Made by a program: the position numbers and the translations under genes. Of a DNA stretch of 64,000 bases, positions 25,598-35,050 are shown piece by piece (position 1 is the first letter of the stretch; every line of letters begins with the position of its first letter). Under the pieces are notes generated by a model. That model did not search any database and was not told the origin of the DNA. It was given only the letters and a program-made list of their open reading frames with translations. The stretch spans positions 744,001 through 808,000 of the forward strand of contig NZ_JAPELY010000001.1 of the NCBI RefSeq assembly GCF_026343295.1. The letters run 5' to 3'. Source of the DNA: Streptomyces sp. NBC_00083. GTDB lineage: Bacteria; Actinomycetota; Actinomycetes; Streptomycetales; Streptomycetaceae.

Positions 25598-27273
25598 TGA
25601 CCCACGACCACGACATCGTCCTGCGCCCCACCGCGGCGCAGACCGCGGCCGCGCTCGACCCGCCGAGCGGCCGCACCGGCGGTGACCTGGTCGTGGAGAC
25701 GCTGGCCGGGCTCGGCGCGACCACCGTGTTCGGGCTGCCCGGCCAGCACGCGCTCGCCCTGTTCGACGCGGTGCGCCGCTCGGACCTCGCCTACGTCGGG
25801 CTCCGGGTCGAGAACAACGCGGGCTTCGCGGCCGACGCGTACGGCCGGATCACCGGCGAGGCGGCCCCGCTGCTGCTCTCGACCGGCCCCGGCGCGCTCA
25901 CCTCGCTCGCCGCCCTCCAGGAGGCGGCCGCGGCCTCGTCCCCGGTCGTCGCGATCTCCAGCCAGGTCCCGCGCAAGGGGCTCGGCGGCGGGCGCCACGG
26001 CCATCTGCACGAGCTGCGCGACCAGCAGGCCTCCTTCCGCGACATCGTGAAGTCGGTCCACTGCGTGCGCGGCCAGTCGCAGATCCCCTCCGCGGTCGCG
26101 GCCGCCTGGGAGTCGGCGCTCACCGCGCCGCACGGCCCGGTCTGGGTCGAGATCCCCGAGGACGTGCTCCTCGCCGAGACCGCGCTGCCCGTCGTCACCG
26201 CGCTGGACGCCTTCCCCGAGGAACTTCCCCCGCGCCCCGAACTGACCGCCGTGGCAGCCGAGTTGCTGGCCAACGCCGAGCGCCCGGCGATCATCGCGGG
26301 CGGCGGAGTCGTCCGGGCCGACGCCGCGGGCAAGCTCCGCGCCCTCGCCGAACGCCTCGACGCGCCCGTCGTGACGACCTTCGGAGGCAAGGGCGCCTTC
26401 CCCTGGGAGCACCCGCTCTCGCTCCAGTCCTGGCTGGAGGACCGCCACACCACGGACTTCCTCGAAGACGCCGACGTCCTGCTCGTGGTGGGTTCCGGGC
26501 TCGGCGAGCTGTCGTCGAACTACCACACCTTCGCGCCGCGCGGCCGGATCATCCAGATCGAGGCCGACCTCGGCAAGCTGGAGGCCAACCACCCCGCGCT
26601 CGGCATCCACGCGGACGCCCGCATCGCGCTCCAGGCCCTGCTCGAAACCGTCGGCGAGCGTACGGATCCGGGCGCGCCCGAGCGCGTACGGGCCGTCCTG
26701 GACCGGGTGCGGGCCCGTATCGACGCCCAGGGCCTCGACGAGGAGCGGCGGATCCTCGCCGCCGTGCGCGCGGCGCTGCCCGCGGCGGCGCCCAGCTTCT
26801 GGGACATGACGATCCTCACCTACTGGGCGTGGTCGGCGTGGCCCGGAGCGATGCACTCCGCACAGGGCGCCGGCGGCCTCGGCTATGCCTTCCCCTCCGC
26901 GCTGGGCGCGGCCGTCGCCGACCCCGGCACTCCGGTCCTCGCGGTCTCCGGCGACGGCGGCGCCATGTACTCCCTCGCGGAACTCGCCGCCGCCCGGCAG
27001 TACGACCTGCCGGTCACCTGGCTCATCGTCGACGACGGCGGCTACGGCATCCTGCGCGCCTACCTGACGGACACGTTCGGTGAGCCCACGTCCGCCGCCA
27101 CCGAACTGGCCCGCCCCGACTTCGTCGCCCTCGCCGAATCCTTCGGCGTCCCCGCCGTCCGCACGAGCGCGGACACCCTGACCGCCGACCTCTCCGCGGC
27201 ACTGGCCGCCCCCGGCCCCTCGGTGGTCGTGCTGCCCGCCGTCCTGAAGATGTTCGCCCCGACCCACCTGTAG
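25597..27273 (+). CDS. Thiamine-pyrophosphate enzyme, acetolactate-synthase-like
   Basis: The 558-residue protein has the three-domain layout of acetolactate synthase and benzoylformate decarboxylase relatives. An N-terminal PYR domain carries the catalytic Glu (LRVENNAGFAADAYGR). A central FAD/nucleotide-like domain follows, then a C-terminal PP domain with the TPP motif starting GDGGAMYSLAELAAARQYDL. The usual closing Asn pair of that motif reads DDGG. It is translationally coupled to the ureohydrolase, which suggests a role in guanidino or amine-derived 2-oxoacid metabolism. That role is inference. It is unlikely to be the biosynthetic IlvB because no small subunit is present. Confidence 0.8.
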   Translation: MTHDHDIVLRPTAAQTAAALDPPSGRTGGDLVVETLAGLGATTVFGLPGQHALALFDAVRRSDLAYVGLRVENNAGFAADAYGRITGEAAPLLLSTGPGALTSLAALQEAAAASSPVVAISSQVPRKGLGGGRHGHLHELRDQQASFRDIVKSVHCVRGQSQIPSAVAAAWESALTAPHGPVWVEIPEDVLLAETALPVVTALDAFPEELPPRPELTAVAAELLANAERPAIIAGGGVVRADAAGKLRALAERLDAPVVTTFGGKGAFPWEHPLSLQSWLEDRHTTDFLEDADVLLVVGSGLGELSSNYHTFAPRGRIIQIEADLGKLEANHPALGIHADARIALQALLETVGERTDPGAPERVRAVLDRVRARIDAQGLDEERRILAAVRAALPAAAPSFWDMTILTYWAWSAWPGAMHSAQGAGGLGYAFPSALGAAVADPGTPVLAVSGDGGAMYSLAELAAARQYDLPVTWLIVDDGGYGILRAYLTDTFGEPTSAATELARPDFVALAESFGVPAVRTSADTLTADLSAALAAPGPSVVVLPAVLKMFAPTHL

Positions 27274-27318
27274 ACGGACCCGTCCTCACGGCCCGCATTC
27301 ATTGCGGCGGGATGAAAT

Positions 27319-27346
27319 CCGCAGGCCCCCGTGTTGGGGCTTGCGG
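27319..27346. terminator. Hairpin between the TPP enzyme and the ABC exporter
   Basis: The arms CCGCAGGCCCC (27319-27329) and GGGGCTTGCGG (27336-27346) match at 10 of 11 positions. It lies 45 bp after the TPP-enzyme stop and 28 bp before the exporter start. It could be a terminator or a leader hairpin of the exporter mRNA. No T-run follows. Confidence 0.45.
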
Positions 27347-27374
27347 CAGGACACGTACCAACGGGAGGAATGTC

Positions 27375-30300
27375 GTGACGGAGGGTGCGCAACAGGGGTG
27401 GGCGCGCAGGCTGACCGGGTACGCCTGGCGGTACCGGCGCAATGTCGTGCTGGCGCTCGGCTCGTCGCTCGGCGGCATGGCCGTCATGGCGCTCGTGCCG
27501 CTGATCACCAAGGTCGTCATCGACGACGTCATCGGCGACCACACCCGCTCCCTCAGCGTCTGGACCGGGCTCCTCATAGCCTGCGCCGTCGTCGTGTACG
27601 GAATGACGTACATACGGCGGTACTACGGCGGGCGCCTCGCCCTCGACGTCCAGCACGACCTGCGCACCGAGATGTACGCGACGATCACCCGGCTCGACGG
27701 GCGGCGCCAGGACGAGCTGTCCACCGGGCAGGTCGTCGGCCGCGCCACCAGCGACCTCCAGCTGATCCAGGGCCTGCTCTTCATGCTGCCGATGACGATC
27801 GGCAACATCCTGCTCTTCGTCATCTCCATCGTGATCATGGCGTGGCTCTCGCCGCTCCTGACCCTCGTCGCCCTCGCCGTGGCGCCCGCTCTCTGGCTCA
27901 TCGCCAAGCGCAGCCGCACCCGGCTCTTCCCCGCCACCTGGTACGCCCAGGGCCAGGCCGCGGCCGTCGCCGGGGTCGTCGACGGCGCCGTCTCCGGGGT
28001 CCGTGTCGTCAAGGGCTTCGGCCAGGAGGACCAGGAGACCGGCAAGCTCCGCGAGGTCGGCCGCAAGCTGTTCGCCGGCCGCCTGCGCACCATCAAGCTG
28101 AACTCCCGCTACACCCCGGCCCTCCAGGCCGTCCCCGCGCTCGGCCAGGTCGCCATGCTGGCGCTCGGCGGCTGGCTCGCCACCCGCGGCCAGATCACCC
28201 TCGGCACGTTCGTCGCGTTCTCCACCTACCTCGCCCAGCTCGTCGGGCCCGTCCGCATGCTCGCCATGGTGCTCACCGTGGGCCAGCAGGCCCGCGCCGG
28301 CGTCGAGCGCGTCCTGGAGCTGATCGACACCGAACCGTCGATGCAGGACGGCACCAAGGAGCTGGCGCCGGACGCCCCCGCCACCGTCGAATTCGACGAC
28401 GTGCGCTTCGGCTACGACGACGAGCGGCCCGTCCTCGACGGGTTCTCCCTCTCGATCATGCCCGGCGAGACCGTCGCCGTGGTCGGCTCCTCCGGCTCCG
28501 GCAAGTCGACCGTCTCGCTCCTGCTGCCCCGCTTCTACGACGTCGAGCACGGCGCCGTCCTCATCGGCGGCCACGACGTGCGCGAGCTGACGCTGTCCTC
28601 GCTGCGCGCCGCCATCGGCCTCGTCCCCGAGGACTCCTTCCTCTTCTCCGACACCGTCCGCGCCAACATCGCGTACGGGAAACCGGACGCCACCCAGGAC
28701 GAGATCGAGCAGGCGGCCCGCGCCGCCCAGGCCGACGGCTTCATCGCCGAACTGCCCAAGGGGTACGACACCACCGTCGGCGAACACGGCCTGACCCTCT
28801 CCGGCGGCCAGCGCCAGCGCATGGCGCTCGCCCGCGCCATCCTCACCGACCCCCGCCTGCTCGTCCTCGACGACGCGACCTCCGCCGTCGACGCCCGCGT
28901 CGAGCACGAGATCCACGAAGCCCTGAAGTCCGTCATGGCGGGCCGCACCACCCTGCTCATCGCGCACCGCCGCTCCACCCTCGCCCTCGCCGACCGCATC
29001 GCCGTCCTCGACGGCGGACGGCTCGCCGCGATCGGCACCCACGAGGAGCTCCAGCGCGACAGCGCCCTCTACCGCCGGCTGCTCACCGACCCCGACGAAC
29101 TCGGCGCGGTCTCCCCGGGCCACACCCCGCCCGCCCTCCGCCCGGAGGAGGACGAGGACCACTCCGTACGCGACGAACTGGACGCGGAGTACGACGTGGA
29201 GCGCGGCATCACCCCGCCGCTCTGGGTCCGGCCGGAGAAGGCCGAATCCGCCGCGCCCGGCGGGATGCCGGCCACCCCCGAACTGCTCGCCCAGGTCGAG
29301 GCGCTGCCGCCCGCCACCGATGTGCCCGCCATCGACGAGGCGAAGGCGGTCCAGCCGGAGGAGTCGTACGGCCTGCGCCGGCTGCTGCACGGCTTCGGAC
29401 TGCCCCTGCTCGTCTCGCTGCTCCTGGTCGCGATCGACGCCGGCGGCTCCCTGATCCTGCCGGTCCTCATCCGGCACGGCATCGACCAGGGCGTCACCAA
29501 GCTCGCGCTCGGCGCGGTGTGGGCGGCGTCCGGGCTCGCCCTGCTCACCGTCGCCGTGCAGTGGTTCGCCCAGACCGGCGAGACCCGCATGACCGGACGC
29601 ACCGGCGAACGCGTCCTCTACACCCTGCGCCTGAAGATCTTCGCCCAGCTCCAGCGGCTCGGACTCGACTACTACGAGCGGGAGTTGACCGGGCGGATCA
29701 TGACCCGCATGACGACGGACGTGGACGCGCTGTCCACGTTCCTCCAGACGGGTCTGGTCACCGCGTTCGTCTCCGTCGTCACCTTCTTCGGCATCATGGT
29801 CGCGCTGCTCGTCATCGACCTCCAGCTCGCCCTCGTCGTCTTCGCGACGCTCCCGCTGCTCGTCGTCGGCACGTACGTCTTCCGCAAGAAGAGCGTGAAG
29901 GCGTACGAACTCGCCCGCGAGCGGATCAGCGTCGTCAACGCCGACCTCCAGGAGTCGGTGTCGGGTCTGCGCATCGTGCAGGCGTTCCGGCGCGAGCACG
30001 ACGGCGCCGCCCGGTTCGCCGAACGCAGCGACCACTACCGCCAGGCGCGGGTGCGCGGCCAGTGGCTGATCTCCGTGTACTTCCCGTTCGTGCAGCTCCT
30101 TTCGTCGGTGGCGGCGGCGGCCGTCCTGATCGTCGGCGCGCACCGGGTCGACGCCGGCACCCTCACCACGGGCGCGCTCGTCGCCTACCTCCTCTACATC
30201 GACCTGTTCTTCGCGCCCGTGCAGCAGCTGTCGCAGGTCTTCGACGGCTACCAGCAGGCGGCGGTCTCGCTCAAGCGCATCCAGGAACTGCTGCGCGAGG

Positions 30301-31127
30301 AGCCCTCCACGGCCGACGCCCGCGAGCCTCTCGACGTGCTGTCCCTGCGCGGCGAGATCGCCTTCGAGGACGTCGACTTCGCGTACGGGGCCGCCGACGA
30401 CGCCGACGAACCCGAGGCGGCGCTCCGCGGGGTCGACCTGCGGATACCGGCGGGGCAGACCGTCGCCTTCGTCGGCGAGACCGGCGCGGGCAAGTCCACC
30501 CTCGTGAAGCTGGTGGCGCGCTTCTACGATCCGACGGGCGGGCGGGTCACCGCCGACGGGACGGACCTGCGCGACCTGGACATCACCGCCTACCGGCACC
30601 GGCTCGGCGTGGTCCCGCAGGAGGCGTACCTCTTCGCGGGCACGGTCCGCGACGCCATCGCGTACGGGCGCCCCGACGCGAGCGACGCGGAGGTGGAGGC
30701 GGCGGCGCGGGCGGTCGGCGCGCACGACATGATCGCGACGCTCGACGACGGGTACCTCCACGAGGTCGCCGAGCGGGGCCGCAACCTCTCCGCGGGGCAG
30801 CGGCAGCTGATCGCGCTGGCCCGCGCGGAACTCGTCGACCCCGACGTCCTCCTGCTCGACGAGGCGACGGCGGCGCTCGACCTCGCGACCGAGGCGCAGG
30901 TCAACCAGGCCACGGACCGCCTCACGGGGCGCCGCACCACGCTGGTCGTCGCCCACCGCCTGACCACCGCGGCGCGGGCGGACCGGGTCATCGTGATGGA
31001 CGGGGGCCGGGTCGCGGAGGACGGCACCCACGACGAACTCCTCGCGGCGAACGGCAAGTACGCCCGCCTGTGGCACACGTTCACCGGCACGCAGCAGCAG
31101 GACGCGACCCCCCTCCCGACCCACTGA
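27375..31127 (+). CDS. Fused double ABC exporter (TMD-NBD-TMD-NBD)
   Basis: The 1,250-residue protein is two half-exporters in one chain. Half one has six membrane helices (about 15-310), Walker A GSSGSGKST near 375 and signature LSGGQ. Half two has helices about 675-950, Walker A GETGAGKST near 1035 and signature LSAGQ. The first ATPase site reads VLDDATS, with Asp in place of the catalytic Glu, whereas the second reads LLDEATA. This is the degenerate plus consensus pairing known from heterodimeric exporters. A charged linker of about 100 residues joins the halves. The GTG at 27375 has GGGAGG 6 bp upstream. The substrate is unknown; lipid, drug or peptide export is typical. Confidence 0.88.
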   Translation: MTEGAQQGWARRLTGYAWRYRRNVVLALGSSLGGMAVMALVPLITKVVIDDVIGDHTRSLSVWTGLLIACAVVVYGMTYIRRYYGGRLALDVQHDLRTEMYATITRLDGRRQDELSTGQVVGRATSDLQLIQGLLFMLPMTIGNILLFVISIVIMAWLSPLLTLVALAVAPALWLIAKRSRTRLFPATWYAQGQAAAVAGVVDGAVSGVRVVKGFGQEDQETGKLREVGRKLFAGRLRTIKLNSRYTPALQAVPALGQVAMLALGGWLATRGQITLGTFVAFSTYLAQLVGPVRMLAMVLTVGQQARAGVERVLELIDTEPSMQDGTKELAPDAPATVEFDDVRFGYDDERPVLDGFSLSIMPGETVAVVGSSGSGKSTVSLLLPRFYDVEHGAVLIGGHDVRELTLSSLRAAIGLVPEDSFLFSDTVRANIAYGKPDATQDEIEQAARAAQADGFIAELPKGYDTTVGEHGLTLSGGQRQRMALARAILTDPRLLVLDDATSAVDARVEHEIHEALKSVMAGRTTLLIAHRRSTLALADRIAVLDGGRLAAIGTHEELQRDSALYRRLLTDPDELGAVSPGHTPPALRPEEDEDHSVRDELDAEYDVERGITPPLWVRPEKAESAAPGGMPATPELLAQVEALPPATDVPAIDEAKAVQPEESYGLRRLLHGFGLPLLVSLLLVAIDAGGSLILPVLIRHGIDQGVTKLALGAVWAASGLALLTVAVQWFAQTGETRMTGRTGERVLYTLRLKIFAQLQRLGLDYYERELTGRIMTRMTTDVDALSTFLQTGLVTAFVSVVTFFGIMVALLVIDLQLALVVFATLPLLVVGTYVFRKKSVKAYELARERISVVNADLQESVSGLRIVQAFRREHDGAARFAERSDHYRQARVRGQWLISVYFPFVQLLSSVAAAAVLIVGAHRVDAGTLTTGALVAYLLYIDLFFAPVQQLSQVFDGYQQAAVSLKRIQELLREEPSTADAREPLDVLSLRGEIAFEDVDFAYGAADDADEPEAALRGVDLRIPAGQTVAFVGETGAGKSTLVKLVARFYDPTGGRVTADGTDLRDLDITAYRHRLGVVPQEAYLFAGTVRDAIAYGRPDASDAEVEAAARAVGAHDMIATLDDGYLHEVAERGRNLSAGQRQLIALARAELVDPDVLLLDEATAALDLATEAQVNQATDRLTGRRTTLVVAHRLTTAARADRVIVMDGGRVAEDGTHDELLAANGKYARLWHTFTGTQQQDATPLPTH

Positions 31128-31720
31128 CCACCGCGGTGGGCGACCGCTCGGCACGGGGTGCCCCACCAGGGGCCCAGACCCCGCGTCGCGCTCATGCTGG
31201 GCATGCCGCCGAGTTCAGCCCACCTGGGGGCGCGGGGCTGTGACACGTGCGCGGCTCCGCCGCGGCGGGCGCGACGCAGGGTGCCCTACAGGGGCGCGGG
31301 GAACTGCGCGACCAGCCCCGCACGGTCCGCAGACGTAGGCCGGGGCTGCCCGGGGCTCCGCCCCAGACCCCGTTCGCGCCTGAAGGGCGCTCGTCCTCAA
31401 ACGCCGGACGGGCTGGGTGTGCCCATGCCGGGCACCCTGCCATGGGCACGCGCCGGACGGGCTGATGATGCCGATGCTGGGCGTGCCGCCAAGGTCAGCC
31501 CACCTAGGGGCGCGGGGAACTGCGCGAGACGCGGGCACGGTCCGCGGACGAAAGCCGGGGTTGCTGGGGCTTCGCCCCAGACCCCGTTTCGCGCCTTGAG
31601 GGCGCTCGTCCTCACACGCCGGACGGGCTGGGGTGGCCTGTGCTGGGCACGCTGCCCAGGCCGACCCGCCTAGGGGCGCGGGGAACTGCGCGGGTGGGGT
31701 GGGCCTCCCTGAGAACCGTC
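31128..31720. repeat. Dispersed intergenic repeat cluster B
   Basis: No gene is seen. The region holds three copies of the CTCGTCCTCA...CGCCGGACGGGCTG unit and four copies of the AGGGGCGCGGGG unit, interspersed with degenerate segments such as GCTGGGCATGCCGCC. All are related to cluster A. One copy (about 31671-31693) reaches almost to the next gene's promoter region. Confidence 0.8.
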
Positions 31721-31775
31721 GGGCGACTTCCCGCGTCCCTCCCCACGTACGCGCACGTGGCGGAAGGATGCAAGC

Positions 31776-32201
31776 GTGTTCGATGGAACGCCCGGTGAGA
31801 CATCCGGCGGCCGAGGCAGGCCGAACAGAAGGGCCCTGCTGGGCCCCGCCGCGGCGATCACCGCGATGGCCGCCGCCCTCACCGTGTTCGGCCCCACGGG
31901 CGGCACCGCGGACGCCGCCGCCGCATGCGCGGGCCGCCCTGTGAAGGCGGTCGGCCTCAGGGGCGGAGAGCTGCACCTGTTCAAGGGCAACGGCTACGCG
32001 TGCGCCGTGACCGTCGCCGACAGCGCCGGCGCCCGGCGCCAGATGTCCGTGACGATCCAGGCCCGCGGCGGCGCCCCGGCCGGCGACAGCGGCGTCTACA
32101 CCCAGCGCGCGGGCCCGATCACGGTGTACTCCGGCACCCGCTGCGTACGCGCGACCGGAGCGATATCGGGGAGTTCGGCCCAGACGGGCTGGGTCTGCTG
32201 A
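31776..32201 (+). CDS. Small secreted protein of unknown function
   Basis: The 141-residue protein has an RR-containing N-terminus, a hydrophobic signal segment (LLGPAAAITAMAAALTVFG) and an Ala-rich cleavage region. A mature domain of about 95 residues follows with four cysteines (AACAG, YACAV, TRCVR, WVC), which suggests two disulfides. The GTG at 31776 follows GGAAGG. I do not recognise the family. It stands alone between repeat cluster B and the S37 peptidase gene on the same strand. Confidence 0.65.
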   Translation: MFDGTPGETSGGRGRPNRRALLGPAAAITAMAAALTVFGPTGGTADAAAACAGRPVKAVGLRGGELHLFKGNGYACAVTVADSAGARRQMSVTIQARGGAPAGDSGVYTQRAGPITVYSGTRCVRATGAISGSSAQTGWVC

Positions 32202-32317
32202 GCCATTCGCGTAGACGCACACCCCGAGATCAACAGGGGCTGGCGGTCCCGGCGTTGCCCCGGCTAGGTTCGCGGGGCCACGTTCCGAGCCCACAGGGGC
32301 CCCACAGGGGAGTGTGA

Positions 32318-33724
32318 ATGCGCAAGGCGCTCAGATGGCTGCTGTCGCTCGTCGTGCTGATAGGCACGATGACCGCGACCGCCGCCACGGCAGGGGCGGC
32401 CACCGCCGCCGAGCCGGACATCAAGGACCGCATCCTGGCGATACCCGGGATGAGTCTCATCGAAGAGAAGCCGTACGCCGGCTACCGCTACTTCGTGCTG
32501 AACTACACGCAGCCCGTCGACCACCACAACCCGTACAGCCGGGCCACCTTCAAGCAGCGGATCACCCTGCTGCACAAGGACACCGACCGGCCGACGGTGA
32601 TGTACACCAGCGGCTACGACGTCTCGACGACCCCCAGCCGCAGCGAGCCGACGCAGATCGTCGACGGCAACCAGGTCTCCGTCGAGTACCGCTTCTTCCC
32701 CGAGTCCCGTCCCACGCCCACCAATTGGGCCAAGGACGACATCTGGCAGGCGGCCAGCGACCAGCACGCCATCTACCGGGCCCTGAAGCCCGTCTACGCG
32801 AAGAACTGGCTGACCACCGGCGGCTCGAAGGGCGGCATGACCGCCACGTACTACAAGCGGTTCTACCCGCGCGACATGAACGGCGTCGTCGCGTACGTGG
32901 CCCCCAACGACGTGGTGAACAACGAGGATTCGGCGTACGACCGGTTCCTGGCGAACGTCGGCACCAAGGAGTGCCGCGACAAGCTGGCGGGCGTGCAGCG
33001 CGAGGCGCTCGTGCGGCGCGGAACCCTGGAGAAGAAGTACCAGCAGTACGCGACCGAGAACGGCTACACCTTCACGACGGTGGGCTCGCTCGACAAGGCG
33101 TACGAGGCGGTCGTGCTCGACTACGTGTGGGGCTTCTGGCAGTACCACCTGCTCGCCGAGTGCGCCACGATCCCGGCGGACGCGGCGCACGCGAGCGACC
33201 AGGCGATCTGGGACTCCGTGGACAACATCTCCGGCTTCTCCTTCTACACCGACCAGGGCCTCGCGCCCTACACGGCGTACTACTACCAGGCCGGTACGCA
33301 GCTGGGCTCGCCCACCATCAAGCAGCCGTGGCTCGGCAAGCTGAGCCGCTACGGCTACCAGCCGCCGCGCAACTTCGTGCCGCGGAGCATCCCGATGCGG
33401 TTCCAGCCGGACGCGATGCGCGACGTCGACTCGTGGGTCAAGCACCACGCGGACCACATGCTGTACGTGTACGGGCAGAACGACCCGTGGGGCGCCGAGC
33501 GCTTCTCGCTGGGCTCGGGTGCGCGTGACTCCTACGTCTACACCGTCCCGGGCGGCAACCACGGCTCGAAGGTGTCCCTGCTGCCGTCGGAGCAGAAGGC
33601 GTCCGCAACGGCGTCGATCCTCCGCTGGGCAGGCCTCGACCCGGCCCCCGCGAAGCCGCAGTCGGCCTTCGACGCACGGCTGGACGCACCCCGACTGGCA
33701 AGGGAGCCGTCCCTGCGCCCGTGA
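32318..33724 (+). CDS. Secreted S37-family tripeptidyl aminopeptidase (PS-10)
   Basis: The 468-residue protein has a clear Sec signal peptide (about residues 1-31, ending AATAAE) and an alpha/beta-hydrolase-like serine peptidase domain. The nucleophile elbow is TTGGSKGGM, the S37 form with Ser in GSKGG. YGQNDPWGAERF and GGNHGSKV supply the expected acidic and His regions. The family removes tripeptides from the N-terminus of extracellular proteins. A normal ribosome binding site (CAGGGGAG) precedes the ATG at 32318. Confidence 0.88.
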   Translation: MRKALRWLLSLVVLIGTMTATAATAGAATAAEPDIKDRILAIPGMSLIEEKPYAGYRYFVLNYTQPVDHHNPYSRATFKQRITLLHKDTDRPTVMYTSGYDVSTTPSRSEPTQIVDGNQVSVEYRFFPESRPTPTNWAKDDIWQAASDQHAIYRALKPVYAKNWLTTGGSKGGMTATYYKRFYPRDMNGVVAYVAPNDVVNNEDSAYDRFLANVGTKECRDKLAGVQREALVRRGTLEKKYQQYATENGYTFTTVGSLDKAYEAVVLDYVWGFWQYHLLAECATIPADAAHASDQAIWDSVDNISGFSFYTDQGLAPYTAYYYQAGTQLGSPTIKQPWLGKLSRYGYQPPRNFVPRSIPMRFQPDAMRDVDSWVKHHADHMLYVYGQNDPWGAERFSLGSGARDSYVYTVPGGNHGSKVSLLPSEQKASATASILRWAGLDPAPAKPQSAFDARLDAPRLAREPSLRP

Positions 33725-33799
33725 CCCGGGGCGCACCCTGCCGCGGCGGCCTCCCGACCGGTGGGCGCCCCATCGGCCGGGCACCGGGCCGAGGGCTCC

Positions 33800-34528
33800 T
33801 CAGGCCGCCGTGAGCGCCGCCAGGGCGCGGTCCATCGCGGCGTTGAAATCCTCCGGCGCCAGTGGCAGCCGGGACTTGACGTCCCGGCTCCACTGGTCGG
33901 CGAGGACCTCGGCGGAGCCCGCCTCGACGCCGTCGAGTGCCGCGTCGGCCAGCTCCGACGGCGCGATCTTGGCCACGGGCCACCCCGCGGCCATGTCGGT
34001 GTCGGCCAGGCCGAGGTGCACCGCCGTCACGAGCGTGCCCTGTTCGGCGAGCTCCAGGCGGACGCCGTTGGTCATGGCCCAGGCGGCAGCCTTGGTCAGG
34101 TGGTAGGCATTGGCGCCCGCGCCCCCGAACCACGACATGGCGGAGAGGACGTTCACGATCGCGCCTCCGCCGTTCCCGGCGAGCGTCGGCGCGAACTCCC
34201 GGATCATTCCCAGGTGGCCGAACACATTGGTCTCCAGCTCCTGCCGCACCGCGTCCAGCGCACCGGTCACCAGGTCGGTCCCCGTCTGGATCCCCGCGTT
34301 GTTGACGAGCAGCGAGACGTCCGGAGCGGCCTCGGCGGCGGCCCTGACGGATGCGGGATCGGTGATGTCGAGGGTCAGCACCTCGACCCCGGGCAGGTCC
34401 ACGGACTCCGGCCGGCGGGCCGCCGCGTAGACCTTGCGGGCGCCCCGTTCGAGCAGGCGCTGGGCGAAGGCGCGGCCCAGGCCGCGGTTGGCTCCGGTGA
34501 CAAGGGCAACTGAGTTGTTGATGTCCAT
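33800..34528 (-). CDS. Short-chain dehydrogenase/reductase
   Basis: The 242-residue Rossmann protein has the cofactor motif TGANRGLG near the N-terminus, NNAG, and the active-site Ser with YHLTK (Tyr-x3-Lys). The basic residue after the first strand (AARR) suggests NADPH preference. It diverges from a MerR-type regulator with a palindrome between the starts. That pairing is common for stress- or aldehyde-inducible reductases, but the substrate is unknown. Confidence 0.88.
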   Translation of the reverse strand: MDINNSVALVTGANRGLGRAFAQRLLERGARKVYAAARRPESVDLPGVEVLTLDITDPASVRAAAEAAPDVSLLVNNAGIQTGTDLVTGALDAVRQELETNVFGHLGMIREFAPTLAGNGGGAIVNVLSAMSWFGGAGANAYHLTKAAAWAMTNGVRLELAEQGTLVTAVHLGLADTDMAAGWPVAKIAPSELADAALDGVEAGSAEVLADQWSRDVKSRLPLAPEDFNAAMDRALAALTAA

Positions 34529-34545
34529 GCCCGGTACGCTAGAAC

Positions 34546-34561
34546 CTGACGTTGGCGTCAG
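34546..34561. promoter_or_regulatory. Palindromic operator between SDR and MerR genes
   Basis: CTGACG-TTGG-CGTCAG is a perfect 6-bp inverted repeat with a 4-bp spacer. It lies in the 75-bp divergent region, in the kind of place where MerR proteins bind over-spaced promoters. Confidence 0.55.
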
Positions 34562-34603
34562 AGGCAAGTGCCGGTCGTCGGGACCGCGGTGAGGGGAGTC
34601 GTC

Positions 34604-34981
34604 ATGACCGTCACGGAGGCCGCGACCGAACGGCTGGTCCGCATCGGCGAGGTGGCGCGGGGCGCCGGCGTCTCGGTACGCGCCGTGCGCTACTACGAGC
34701 AGCAGGGACTCCTCGTCGCGGAGCGCAGCCCATCCGGCCAGCGCCTCTACCGGCAGGACGCCGTGCCCCTGGTGCGCTTCTTCCAGCAGATGTTCGCCGC
34801 CGGCCTGTCCAGCCGAAGGATCACCGAACTCCTTCCGTGCTGGGACGCCGGGCACACCGACGCCGAACAACGGGCCATGCTGCGCGCCGAGCGCGACCGC
34901 ATCCAGGCCAAGGCCGACGACCTGCAGGCCGCCCTGAAACGCCTCGACGAGGTCATCGCGATCACGGACACCCACCCGTAG
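34604..34981 (+). CDS. MerR-family transcriptional regulator
   Basis: The 125-residue protein has a MerR helix-turn-helix at the N-terminus (LVRIGEVARGAGVSVRAVRY then YEQQGLL) and a helical dimerisation stretch (ERDRIQAKADDLQAAL). The C-terminus is short and has no metal-binding cysteine cluster, so an organic or redox signal is more likely than a metal. The ATG at 34604 with GAGGGGAG upstream is preferred over an in-frame ATG 36 nt earlier. It probably controls the divergent SDR gene. Confidence 0.85.
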   Translation: MTVTEAATERLVRIGEVARGAGVSVRAVRYYEQQGLLVAERSPSGQRLYRQDAVPLVRFFQQMFAAGLSSRRITELLPCWDAGHTDAEQRAMLRAERDRIQAKADDLQAALKRLDEVIAITDTHP

Positions 34982-35050
34982 ACGCGGCCGATTCGGACGG
35001 CGCACCAGCGATCCACGTCGGGGGTACCGGCTGGAGCGCTGGCTGGAGTG

